NCBI GenBank assembly: GCA_032622095.1
Contig: CP136061.1
Location: 171,311,107-171,375,106 of the forward strand
Reading direction: 5' to 3'
Origin: Siphonodentalium dalli
Lineage: Eukaryota > Mollusca > Scaphopoda > Gadilida > Siphonodentaliidae
DNA: 64,000 bases
Both the position numbers and the translations under genes were made by a program. The notes beneath the pieces were generated by a model. That model had not been told where the DNA came from and made no database searches. It saw only the letters and a list, made by a program, of their open reading frames with translations. Positions 32,101 through 44,990 of this stretch are shown here, piece by piece (position 1 is the first letter of the stretch; every line of letters starts with the position of its first letter).

Positions 32101-35100
32101 CGAGATCTGGTCTGCGCATGCGCGAAGCTGGCGTCGCACGGGCTCGGCGACCCGATGAAATTCGTATCCGGGGCAAGAAACATTCACATAGCAAATTTCA
32201 AGTCGATAGCTCCTCCCGTTTCCGAGATCTGGTCTGCGCATGCGCGAAGCTGGCGTCGCACGGGCTCGGCGACCCGATAAAATTCGTATCCGGGGCAAGA
32301 TACATTCACATAGCAAATTTCAAGTCGATAGCTCCACCCGTTTCCGAGATTTCGTCTGCGCATGTGCGAAGCTGACGTCGCACGGGCTCGGCGACCCGAT
32401 AAAATTCGTATCCGGGGAAAGATACATTCACATAGCAAATTTCAAGTCGATAGCTCCACCCGTTTCCGAGCTATCGTCTGTGCTTGCGCTGCACGGGCGT
32501 CGCACGGGCTCGCCAATACGACAGCGTCCTCCGCCTGGTCAAACTACACACATGTACCAAGTTTCGTCCCGATCGGTCGAGAATCGTAGATTTGTATAAA
32601 TGACATACAAACATACATACAAACAGAGGTCTTCAAAATATATATGAGACTAGCCGATGAGCCCGACGTTGTCCGGGCTATTCAAAAACCAGATTTCAAG
32701 TCGATAGCTACACCCATTTCCGAGATCTGGTCTGCGCATGCGCGAAGCTTGCGTCGCACGGGCCCGGCGACCCGATAAAATTCGTATCCGGGGCAAGATA
32801 CATTCACATAGCAAATTTCAAGTCGATAGCTCCACCCGTTGCCGAGATCTCGTCTGCGCATGCGCGAAGCTGGCGTCGCACGGGCTCGGCGACCCGATAA
32901 AATTCGCATCCGGAGCAAGACACATTCACATACCAAATTTCAAGTCGATAGCTCCACCCGTTTCCGAGATCTCGTCTGCGCATGCGCTGCACGGGCGCCG
33001 CACGGGCTCGCCAATACGACAACGTTCACCGCCTGGTCAAACTACACACACGTACCAAGTTTCGTCCCGATCGGTCGAGAATCGTAGATTTGTATAAATG
33101 ACAGACAGACAAACAAACAAACAAACAGAGGTCTTCAAAATATATATGAGACTAGCCGATGAGCCCGACGTTGTCCGGGCTATTCAAAAACCAGATTTCA
33201 AGTCGATAGCTACACCCATTTCCGAGATCTGGTCTGCGCATGCGCGAAGCTTGCGTCGCACGGGCCCGGCGACCCGATAAAATTCGTATCCGGGGCAAGA
33301 TACATTCACATAGCAAATTTCAAGTCGATAGCTCCACCCGTTTCCGAGATCTGGTCTGCGCATGCGCGAAGCTGGCGTCGCACGGGCTCGGCGACCCGAT
33401 GAAATTCGTATCCGGGGCAAGAAACATTCACATAGCAAATTTCAAGTCGATAGCTCCACCCGTTTCCGAGATCTGGTCTGCGCATGCGCGAAGCTGGCGT
33501 CGCACGGGCTCGGCGACCCGATAAAATTCGTATCCGGGGCAAGATACATTCACATAGCAAATTTCAAGTCGATAGCTCCACCCGTTTCCGAGATTTCGTC
33601 TGCGCATGTGCGAAGCTGACGTCGCACGGGCTCGGCGACCCGATAAAATTCGTATCCGGGGAAAGATACATTCACATAGCAAATTTCAAGTCGATAGCTC
33701 CACCCGTTTCCGAGCTATCGTCTGCGCATGCGCTGCACGGGCGTCGCACGTACTCACCAATACGACAACGACCACCGCCTGGTCAAATTACACACACGTA
33801 CCAAGTTTCGTCCCGATCGGTCGAGAATCGTAGATTTGTATACATGACAGACAGACAAACAGACAAACAGACAGAGGTCTTCAAAATATATATGACACTA
33901 GCCGATGAGCCCGACGTTGTCCGGGCTATTCAAAAACCAAATTTCAAGTCGATAGCTATTCAAAAACCTAATTTCAAGTCGATAGCTCCACCCGTTTCCG
34001 AGATCTGGTCTGCGCATGCGCGAAACTGGCGTGGCACGGGGTCGGCGACCCGATAAATTTCGTATCCGGGGCAAGATACATTCACATAGCAAATTTCAAG
34101 TCGATAGCTCCACCCGTTTCCGAGATCTCGTCTGCGCATGCGCGAAGCTGGCGTCGCACGGGCTCGGCGACCCGATAAAATTCGCATCCGGAGCAAGATA
34201 CATTCACATAGCAAATTTCAAGTCGATAGCTCCACCGTTTCCGAGATCTCGTCTGCGCATGCGCTGCACGGGCGCCGCACGGGCTCGCCAATACGACAAC
34301 GTTCACCGCCTGGTCAAACTACACACACGTACCAAGTTTCGTCCCGATCGGTCGAGAATCGTAGATTTGTATAAATGACAGACAGACAGACAAACAAACA
34401 AACAAACAGAGGTCTTCAAAATATATATGAGACTAGCCGATGAGCCCGACGTTGTCCGGGCTATTCAAAAACCAGATTTCAAGTCGATAGCTACACCCAT
34501 TTCCGAGATCTGGTCTGCGCATGCGCGAAGCTTGCGTCGCACGGGCCCGGCGACCCGATAAAATTCGTATCCGGGGCAAGATACATTCACATAGCAAATT
34601 TCAAGTCGATAGCTCCACCCGTTTCCGAGATCTGGTCTGCGCATGCGCGAAGCTGGCGTCGCACGGGCTCGGCGACCCGATGAAATTCGTATCCGGGGCA
34701 AGAAACATTCACATAGCAAATTTCAAGTCGATAGCTCCTCCCGTTTCCGAGATCTGGTCTGCGCATGCGCGAAGCTGGCGTCGCACGGGCTCGGCGACCC
34801 GATGAAATTCGTATCCGGGGCAAGAAACATTCACATAGCAAATTTCAAGTCGATAGCTCCTCCCGTTTCCGAGATCTGGTCTGCGCATGCGCGAAGCTGG
34901 CGTCGCACGGGCTCGGCGACCCGATAAAATTCGTATCCGGGGCAAGATACATTCACATAGCAAATTTCAAGTCGATAGCTCCACCCGTTTCCGAGATTTC
35001 GTCTGCGCATGTGCGAAGCTGACGTCGCACGGGCTCGGCGACCCGATAAAATTCGTATCCGGGGAAAGATACATTCACATAGCAAATTTCAAGTCGATAG

Positions 35101-36864
35101 CTCCACCCGTTTCCGAGCTATCGTCTGTGCTTGCGCTGCACGGGCGTCGCACGGGCTCGCCAATACGACAGCGTCCTCCGCCTGGTCAAACTACACACAT
35201 GTACCAAGTTTCGTCCCGATCGGTCGAGAATCGTAGATTTGTATAAATGACATACAAACATACATACAAACAGAGGTCTTCAAAATATATATGAGACTAG
35301 CCGATGAGCCCGACGTTGTCCGGGCTATTCAAAAACCAGATTTCAAGTCGATAGCTACACCCATTTCCGAGATCTGGTCTGCGCATGCGCGAAGCTTGCG
35401 TCGCACGGGCCCGGCGACCCGATAAAATTCGTATCCGGGGCAAGATACATTCACATAGCAAATTTCAAGTCGATAGCTCCACCCGTTGCCGAGATCTCGT
35501 CTGCGCATGCGCGAAGCTGGCGTCGCACGGGCTCGGCGACCCGATAAAATTCGCATCCGGAGCAAGACACATTCACATACCAAATTTCAAGTCGATAGCT
35601 CCACCCGTTTCCGAGATCTGGTCTGCGCATGCGCGAAGCGGGCGCCGCACGGGCTCGCCAATACGACAACATTCACCGCCTGGTCAAACTACACACACGT
35701 ACCAAGTTTCGTCCCGATCGGTCGAGAATCGTAGATTTGTATAAATGACAGACAGACAAACAAACAAACAAACAAACATACATACAGACAGAGGTCTTCA
35801 AAATATATATGAGACTAGCCGATGAGCCCGACGTTGTCCGGGCTATTCATCCGGGCTATTCAAAAACCAAATTTCAAGTCGATCGCTCTACCCGTTTCCG
35901 AGATCTGGTCTGCGCATGCGCGAAGCTGGCGTCGCACGGGCTCGGCGACCCGATAAAATTCGTATCCGGGGCAAGATACATTCACATACCAAATTTCAAG
36001 TCGATAGCTCCACCCGTTTCCGAGATCTCGTCTGCGCATGCGCGAAGCTAGTGTCGCACGGACTCGGCGACCCGATAAAGTTCGCATCCGGGGCAAGATA
36101 CATTCACATAGCAAATTTCAAGTCGATAGCTCCACCCGTTTCCGAGATCTCGTCTGCGCATGCGCGAAGCGGGCGCCGCACGGGCTCGCCAATACGACAA
36201 CGACGACCGCCTGGTCAAACTACACTCACGTACCAAGTTTCGTCCCGATCGGTCAAGAATCGTAGATTTGTATTAATGACAGACAGACAGACAGACAGAC
36301 AAACAAACATACAGACAGAGGTCTTCAAAATATATAATAGACTAGCCGATGAGCCCGACGTTGTCCGGGCTATTCATCCGGGCTATTCAAAAACCAAATT
36401 TCAAGTCGACAGCTCTACCCGTTTCCGAGATCTGGTCTGCGCATGCGCGAAGCTGGCGTCGCACGGGCTCGGCGACCCGATAAAATTCGTATCCGGGGCA
36501 AGATACATTCACATACCAAATTTCAAGTCGATAGCTCCACCCGTTTCCGAGATCTCGTCTGCGCATGTGCGAAGCTGGCGTCGCACGGGCTCGGCGACCC
36601 GATAAAATTCGTATCCGGGGCAAGATACATTCACATAGCAAATTTCAAGTCGATAGCTCCACCCGTTTCCGAGATCTCGTCTGCGCATGCGCGAAGGGGG
36701 CGCCGCACGGGCTCGCCAATACGACAACGTTCACCGCCTGGTCAAACTACACACACGTACCAAGTTTCGTCCCGATCGGTCGAGAATCGTAGATTTGTAT
36801 AAATGACAGACAGACAGACAAACAAACAAACAAACAAACAGAGGTCTTCAAAATATATATGAGA
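26160..36864 (-). mobile_element. Head-to-tail array of 17 non-autonomous Helitron-like units
   Basis: Unit starts (CTAGCCGATGAG, the 3' end on the minus strand) lie at 26160, 26906, 27442, 28188, 28720, 29226, 29972, 30504, 31250, 31786, 32650, 33152, 33898, 34433, 35297, 35815 and 36342. Each unit has a terminal hairpin (GCCCGAC...GTCCGGGC) and three to six ~122-bp modules. These are followed by a GCCTGGTCAAA block, a GACA/AACA microsatellite, and GTCTTCAAAATATATAT just before the next CTAG. Lengths cluster at 502-536, 746 and 864 bp. Successive units abut CTAG to TC with nothing between. Reading frames inside recur in all phases because 122 is not a multiple of three; they are not genes. 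Confidence 0.85.
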
Positions 36865-37316
36865 TATACGCGAATAGTAAGTGAAAATGAGACAAGATAT
36901 CATGTTCAGTAGAATCGCCTGCGTTTGTATGTGCTAATCTGACATCAGGGAGACATATAAGCACTATAGTATATATCGTCCTAATGGAGGTTCAGTGTAC
37001 ATGCAAGAGTTCTAGTATATATTTAATGTATCAGTTTAGAATGGTATAGTGGTATATATCTTGCCAACGTTAGGTTCAACCAATCCTTAAAGGTACGGCT
37101 GGCCTTGGCGGTTGGTATTCTGTGAAAATATTTCCACCCGTCAAAAACCGCCACAAACAGAAAGAACATCAAAATATAGACAGACTTTGTCCGTATACAA
37201 ATAAGAAATATCGCATAAACAGTATGTTATTGTCATATGTTTGATTACTGTTATGTAAACAAGAGCATAAAAAGTTACTTTTCTGGTGTTTGTTTATATT
37301 ATGATGGTAAACATAA
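36865..37316. repeat. 2.4-kb repeat resumes (module A part)
   Basis: Begins TATACGCGAATAGTAAGTG, the sequence that follows the TA-rich Helitron site in other copies, and runs through module A up to TAAACATAA, where another element is inserted. Confidence 0.75.
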
Positions 37317-38595
37317 CAAGACAGTCAATGACTGTGGGGTCGCTCACCAGACTGCAAAGACTGATAAGACTGGGACTCTGGAGACCAAAACAGTGAGCAC
37401 TTTTCATAATCACTTTAAAAGAAGTAGATTTAAACAGGATATGTGGCTAGAGAGACTTCAAGTATGTAGCTTGGTAAAAAAACCACCTTGAAATTGCCAA
37501 CTGTACACTACTGATCACCCCCCTCCTCCAGCTCAACAAGTCCCCTCCCGACCGGGATCCAGACTCCCAAGTCTTAGGTTGGAATTTCACAACCGACACC
37601 TCAAACTTTCTCAATTGTTGGAAATTTCCAATCTCACAAGCGCCTTTTTCTAAAACCATTTAAACATGTTTGAAGCCCAATTATCCATGGACCCAAAACA
37701 CAATACATGTATGTCAGACCAATCAGTCCGGTGGTTCCAAGGTAGATGTTTTAATGAATTTGGTATTTCTATGATTTTATTGGACACAAAAGTGTTAACT
37801 CCCCATAGACTGCCATTTCTTGACAGGTTGACCTCATTTTAACAAATCTGTATCTCAGCCACTAAAGGATCTTCCTGATTCCTCCATACTATATGTAAGC
37901 TAAATAGTCCAAAATCCCTTGAGAAGACATTTTAAGAATTACTATAAAGACATATAGTTATGTCCCTGGTCCCACCCTTTTAACCTGGTGACCCCATCTG
38001 AATAAATTTGAATCCCAGACACCAAAGAACCCTTCATACATATCATAAATATCAGTCAAATAGACCTGATGGTCCTTGTGAAGGAAGCATATTAAGAGGG
38101 AAACTGTCCTTCGCGTGGCCCCTATTTGACCAGGTGACCCCATTAAAAAATCTGAATTGCAGTCAAGGAAGAACATTCCATTCTATATAAGCCAACTAGT
38201 TCTTGCAAACATATTTTAAGAATTACTATGTAGTGAAATAGTTAAGTCTCTTGCTCTGCCCTTATTTGACTTTGTGATCCCATTTTCACAAATCTGATAA
38301 GGATAAAAATTAAGTTCCCCAGTTGAAGTTGGTGATATTCACCCATTGGGCACCTCATTTATGAATTTTATCTTCTGCAAATTAGGGGATATAGAAACTT
38401 CCTAGAAGGGAAATTTAACTAACAACAATGTAAATTTGATACTATAGATACTTCCCAGAAGATGAGGCCTGCTGTGCCGGATAGCATCACAAAAAGCGTG
38501 TCTGTTCCTACATTGTGTATGCCTGGCCTCAAGCAACACAATGTATTATACAACAAGCCTTGAAATAGTGTGATAGTGTGTCTGTCATTTGCAGA

Positions 38596-38651
38596 GTGAG
38601 GTCCCAGAGGGTGAATTTAGTGACGCTAAATTCACCCTCTGGGGACCTCAT
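38596..38651. repeat. Long perfect-stem hairpin
   Basis: Arms of about 25 nt (38596-38620 and 38626-38651) pair around a 5-nt loop, with one bulged base. A related pair with a longer loop is at about 38940-39020. Confidence 0.75.
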
Positions 38652-39266
38652 TCTGATAAAGTCCTCAACTGCTATGGAAGACGTAGAATAAAATTGAATT
38701 TCCCCAGTTGAAGTTGGTGATGTTCACCCATTGGGCCCCTCAATTATGAATTTTATCTTCTGCAAATTAGGGGATATAGAAACTTCCTAGAAGGGAAATT
38801 TAACTAACAACAATGTAAATTTGATACTATAGATACTTCCCAGAAGATGAGGCCTAAGCAGAATGAGGTCCCCAAATGGTGAATTTGGTGATGCTAGCCT
38901 TGAATCAAGCTTTGAAATAGTCTGTCTGTTATTTGCAGAATGAGGTACCCAGAGGGTGAATTTAGTGAGGCTATCCTGCACAGCGGGCTAGTATCACTAA
39001 ATTCACCCTCTGGGGACCTCATTCTGATAAGGCCCTCAACTGCTATGGAAGACCTAGAATAAGATTGAAGTTCCCCAGTTGAAATTGGTGATGTTCACCC
39101 ATTGGGCACCTCAATCATGAATTTTATCTTCTGCAAATTAAGGGATACAGAAACTTCCTAGAAGGGAAATTTAACTAACAACAATGTAAATTTGATACTA
39201 TAGATACTTCCCAGAAGATGAGGCCTAAGCAGAATGAGATCTTGAGACTCTAGATACTTCCCAGAA

Positions 39267-39908
39267 GATGAGGCCTAAGCCGAATAAGGTTCTCAGATGG
39301 TGTATTTGGTTATTCTAGCCTGCTGTGTAGGATAGCATCACTAAATTCACCCTCTGGGAACCTCATTCTGGCTCTGCCAGGCACTCTTTGAGAAAATGAA
39401 ATTAATCTGATTTTAATGACCACTGAGTGATAATATAAACAAGGGTGCTTCATTGATAACACCATTAATCTCATTTAAATTATGGATGACATGAATACAC
39501 TCCCTGGGGACTCTGTCTAAGGCTGCAGAATCTTTATCTCTCTATCTGCCTTGCCATGTCTATCAGTTCATAGGAGAGTTGCCTTGTGATGAGGCCTAAG
39601 CCGAATAAGGTTCTCAGATGGTGTATTTGGTTATTCTAGCCTGCTGTGTAGGATAGCATCACTAAATTCACCCTCTGGGAACCTCATTCTGGCTCTGCCA
39701 GGCACTCTTTGAGAAAATGAAATTAATCTGATTTTAATGACCACTGAGTGATAATATAAACAAGGGTGCTTCATTGATAACACCATTAATCTCATTTAAA
39801 TTATGGATGACATATATACACTCCCTGGGGACTCTGTCTAAGGCTGCAGAATCTTTATCTCTCTATCTGCCTTGCCATGTCTATCAGTTCATAGGAGAGT
39901 TGCCTTGT
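39267..39908. repeat. 321-bp tandem duplication
   Basis: GATGAGGCCTAAGCCGAATA starts at 39267 and again at 39588. The two copies are nearly identical through CATAGGAGAGTTGCCTTGT. Confidence 0.85.
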
Positions 39909-40914
39909 AATGGGAATTTAAATAAATATACTTTATTTACCTGTGAGTTGGTTGGGGTGGGGTTCTGGGTCATGTGGGGGTGATATTTTTTGTTTGTATG
40001 TTAAATTGATCAAGGAGTTCCTGAATTTTTTATTATTTTTTGGGGAATTATGGCCCTGGCTCCACCACTATTTGACCCAGTGACCCCATTTGAACAAATC
40101 TGAACCCCAGTCATTCAATGACCCCACATACCAAATATAAACTAAATCGGCTTAATGGTTATTGACAAGAAGTCGTTATAAGAATTACCAAGGAGGAATA
40201 TAGTTATGGCCCTGGTTTCGCAACTGTTTGACACAGTGACCTCATTTGAACAAATATTAATGACAGTCACCTAGGGAACATCCACCCCAATTATGATCAA
40301 AATGCAAAAATGTAATTTTTTTGTTTTTAGAGTTATGTCCCTAGCTCTGCCCCTAATTGACCCAGTGACCCAATTTGAACAAATCTGATTCCCAGTCACC
40401 CAAGGTCCCTCAGTACCAAATATAAGCTAATTCGGCCCAATATTTTTGTGGAAGAAGTCATTGTAAGAATTACTATGAGTTATGGCCCTGGTTTCTCAAC
40501 TAATTGACCGGGTGACCTCATTTGAACAAATCTGAACACCAGTCAACCAAGGACCCTCCATACCAAATATTAGCTAAATCGGCACAATGGTTATGGACAA
40601 GAAGTTGTTGTAAGAATTACTGTGGAGGAATAGAATTAAGGCCCTGGTTTCGCAACTATTTGACCCAGTGACCTCATTTGAACAAATCTGAATGAGAGTC
40701 ACCTAGGGAACATCCACACCGAATATGAACCAATTTGGTATGATGGTTTCAGAGGAGAAGATGTTTTTTTAAAAAGTTGACGGACGGACAGACGGACGGA
40801 CAGACGGACGGACAGACGGACAGACGGACAGACGGACGGACGACGGACGGACGGACGGACGACGGACGAGGAGTGATGATTATAGCTCCACCGGAGACTT
40901 CGTCTCAGGTGAGC

Positions 40915-43900
40915 TAAAAAGCGTTCTTTGTTGGTGAATTCCTGATATGGAACTTATAAAGAGCGTTTATGCCATTTGTGTGTGGTTAGCCAGTAGCATT
41001 GTGCTGTCTTCTGTAACACAATCAGGCTCTTGCTTAGGTGAAATATAGTAGGTCTTTATGATAACATGCTGTGTATATGAACGAAACTCTATGCGTTTTA
41101 ATGTTTTTCTGTTTACGGTGTTTGGAACAAATATGAATAAAGCTCGAGCCGACATTATCATTACAAAAATCGCCGGTGCCACTCATGAAGAAATAAAGTA
41201 TTACAGTTACCTGGCATTTTGGCTAAACATATATGTCGCCCTAATGGTGTAAATTACATATCCACCACTTCGATATAGCACGCATGGATTAGTCAGTGTT
41301 TCCTGTTTATTTATCGCATTATATCGCCGCATGTATAAAATATATGACAAAACGCAAATACATTTCCGAAAGCTCCGTCGTGTTCCAGTATGCGGACTTG
41401 TGTACAGGTCAGTCGCAAAACGGTTTTATGTAAATGATGAGACCTTTTAAAGACTAAGATTCTTGTCCATGAAAGTTAGTTGCTCTTTACGTTTGAGAGT
41501 GTTCATACTATTTCGATCCAAACGCAGACGTTGCTGTTGCAAAACAATCGGTTGAATTGATACACATGACACCCACCATAGTGCACTTGCAGCTATTTCT
41601 TCCACTCACTGGAGACACTAAAGTCTTGAATTAAGAAATCTTTAATTTTATTATGGAATTTAATCTGTGGTTAGTCATTAAAGACACGGGCGGATTTGGC
41701 GGATTGTATGCTGTTAAAAAATTCACATCCATCAAAAACCGCCATAAACAGAAAGAATAGTTAAAGTTAGACAGACTTTGTTCTTATACCAATCTGAAAT
41801 CTGGAATAAACAGTATGTGATTGGCAATTTTTTCCCTTGTTATGTAAACAAAAGAAAAAAAGTTACGTTTCTTGGCTTTTGTTTAGACCCAATATGGTTA
41901 ACATAAAGAGCGTTATTTGTTACTGTTTTTCTGATATGGAGATAATAAAGAGCGTTTATATCATATGTGTGTGATTAATCAATAAAATTGTACTGTGTTA
42001 TGTAAACAGAAGCACGGCGTTTGTAACACGATAAATTATGAACATTTTCAGCTCTCCATATTAACGATACATGTATAGGCTATATACACATACAAGAATC
42101 ATCCTCCCATTCGAGACATATTGTTAAATCGGATTCGTTCTTTGCTGCATGTAGTAACCTAATATTAGGGAGACACATATAAAATGCGTATATGTCGCCC
42201 TAATGCGGATTGCTTAAATGTCCATCGCTTCATTGTGGCATGCAACGTTTTAACTCAGCACAGCACCGGTATATGTTCTACCTATATACATATATACGCG
42301 AATAGTAAGTGAAAATGAGACAAGCTATCATGTTCAGTAGAATCGCCTGCGTTTGTATGTGCTAATCTGACATCAGCATGGGACATGTAGTATATATGTC
42401 GTCCTAATGGAGGTTCGGTGTACATGCAAGTTCTAGTATATATTTAATGTATCAGTTTAGAACAGTGTAGTGGTATATATCTTGCCAACGTTAGGTTGAA
42501 CCAATCCTAAAAGCTCGAGCCGACATTAACATTACAAAAATCGCGGGTGCCACTCAGAAATAAAGTATTACAGTTACCTGGCATTTTGGCTAAACATATA
42601 TGTCGCCCTAATGGTGTAAAGTACATATCCACCATTTCAATATAGCATGCGTGGATTAGTCACTGTTTCCTGTTTATTTATCGCTTTATAAAATATATGA
42701 CAAAACGCAAATACATTTCCGAAAGCTCAGTCGTGTTCCAGTATGCGGACTTGTGTACAGGTCAGTCGCAAAACGATTTTATGTAAATGATAGGACTAAG
42801 ATTCTTGTCCATGAAAGTTAGTTGCTCTTTTCGTTTGAGAGTGTTCATACTATTTCGATCCAAACGCAGACGAAGATATGGATAGAGTGTTGCTGTTTCA
42901 AAACAATCGGTTGAATTGATACACATGATACCACCTTAGTGCACTTGCAGCTATTTCTTCCACTTTACTGGAGACACTGAAGTCTTGATCTAAGAAATCT
43001 TTAATTTTATTATGGAATTTAATCTGTGGTCAGTCATTAAAGATACGGGCGGCATTGGCGGAGGGTATGCTGTTAAAATATTCACCTCCATCAGAAACCG
43101 CCATAAACATAAAGAATAGTAAAATATAGACAGACTTTGTTCTTATACCAATCTGAAATCTGGCATAAACAGTATGTGATTGGCAATTTTTTCCCTCGTT
43201 ATGTAAACAAAAGCAAAAAAGACACGTTTCTTGGCTTTTGTTTAGACCCGATATGGTAAACATAAAGAGCGTTATTTGTTACTGTTTTTCTGATATGGAG
43301 ATAATAAATTGCGTTTATATCATTTGTGTGTGATTAACCAATAGAATTGTGCTGTGTTATGTAAACAGAAGCACGGCGTTTGTAACACGGTCAGGCTATT
43401 GTATACGTACACCATTGTACGTCTTGACAACAACATACTATTTACGCCCTAATTATGTTTGGCATATGAACAGAACTGTATAGTTTTTTATTTTCCTTCT
43501 GCTGTTGGCGATCTGAACAAATATGAATATTTCTGCATCGAATGCCACCCGTGCCTTTAAATGGTGCTTTGTGCCTTGTATATACCACGAATGTAAGGAC
43601 TATCTACAATTGTAGTCGGCAGCCGTGTGAACACTTTGAATAAACAAAAACATCGATCTGTCTAGATTGTCGTTCTTCGTGTTGATGCTGTTGGTGTGAC
43701 CATTCAAAGACTACCAGGAATTGTCACATGGGACTTATGACAATCAATGGAGATCCGCATAAAAGCAGTGTGCCCTTCATTTTGATACTTCCAATGTGAA
43801 TATCCTGCTAAAATTTATTAAATTAATTAATATGACACATGTTCGCGTTCCTGTCACTGAGTTTACACTGTGTTGACTTTAGCGTGACATTAGAATACCA

Positions 43901-44233
43901 TAACAATAGGGGGACATATATACAATAGTGTATGTGTCGCCCTAAGAAATGTCAAAAGCAAATACGTATATTGTTTTAATAAATTTTGAAAAATTTTCAG
44001 CTCTCCATATTAACGATATATGTATAGGGTATATACAAATTCAAGAATCATCCTCCCATTCGAGAAATATTGTTAAATCGGATTCGTTCTTTGCTGCATG
44101 TAGTAACCTACTATTAGGGAGACACATATAAAATGCGTATATGTCGCCCTAATGCGGATTGCTTAAATATCCATCGCTTCATTGTGGCATGCAACGTTTT
44201 AACTCAGCACAGCACCGGTATATGTTCTACCTA
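40915..44233. repeat. 2.4-kb repeat field, central part
   Basis: Continues module A, then module B with a motif pair at 41905 and 41947. A shortened junction at about 42030 leads into another copy with module B at about 43030-43560. No gene seen. Confidence 0.7.
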
Positions 44234-44990
44234 TCTATTATATATTTTGGAAGATCTGTGTGTCTGTGTGTCTGTCTGTGTGTCTGTGTGTCTGTGTGTT
44301 CGCGATGAACTCGAAAACGGCCCACCCGATTTCGATGAAACTTGGTATATGGGGGTATTTTCGGCCGGGGGCGAACATTAGGTCTTATCATTTACATAAA
44401 ACCGTTTTGCGACTGACCTGTACACAAGTCCGCATACTGGAACACGACGGAGCTTTCGGAAATGTATTTGCGTTTTGTCATATATTTTATACATGCGGCG
44501 ATATAATGCGATAAATAAACAGGAAACACTGACTAATTATATTAGTGGGGCGAAAATATTAATTTGTCCGTGCGACGTGACCTTGACATTGAAATCGGGT
44601 CATTTCAAGGTCAAACTCCCGAATATCACGGGATTTCGATGAAACTTGGTATGTGGGAATACTTTCTTATGGCGAGTCTCATAAGCATATTCATTTGCCC
44701 GTGCGACTTTACCTTGAAATCGGGTAACTTCAAGGTCAAATCGCCAATTTTGATGGGATTTCGACGAAATTTGATACGTGGGGTTACTTTTGTCCACTGA
44801 TTGTTTTGGACGGGTCCAGTCGTGACCCCGACCAGACCTTCAAAATGATCAATTCAATGTCAAATCGGGTAAAACCGGATGGATTTCGACGGGCATTTTT
44901 GGACTGGTCAAATCGTGACCCCACTTGACCTTGACCTTCAAAATGGACAATTCAAGGTCAAAGCCCGGACGAAGTCGGGTCACCTTCTAG
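44234..44990 (+). mobile_element. Non-autonomous Helitron-like element with captured repeat fragment
   Basis: Starts TCTATTATATATTTTGG after A, ends with hairpin CCCGGACGAAGTCGGG and CTTCTAG before T: a canonical 5'-TC...CTAG-3' Helitron in an A|T site. Positions 44381-44537 are the reverse complement of part of the surrounding 2.4-kb repeat (compare about 45806-45960). No coding capacity; GTGT microsatellite near the 5' end. Confidence 0.8.

Larger units (their letters stand above)
37317..40914. mobile_element. Unclassified 3.6-kb repeat inserted in module A
   Basis: Comparison with uninterrupted copies (for example 23330-23360) shows an insertion that splits TAAACATAAAGAGCGTT, with TAA on both sides (possible 3-bp duplication). 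Content: degenerate blocks resembling GACCCAGTGACCCCATTTGA (37970-38300, 40060-40740), paired inverted hairpins (38596-38651, about 38940-39020), a 321-bp tandem duplication, and a GACG microsatellite (40780-40870). The right end is an imperfect palindrome (GAGACTTCGTCTC inside AGCTCCACC...GGTGAGCT). No coding capacity. Blocks of this style are familiar from mollusc genomes (from memory). Confidence 0.6.

Noticed and set aside
26192-36802. Dozens of 60-190-codon ORFs on both strands in the Helitron array
   Set aside because: They recur with the 122-bp module in every phase; module length is not a multiple of three and the same DNA is open on both strands. This is composition, not coding.
26160-36864. 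CRISPR-like appearance of regular repeats
   Set aside because: Repeats are 122 bp and contiguous with no unique spacers, in a eukaryotic genome; Helitron ends explain the structure.
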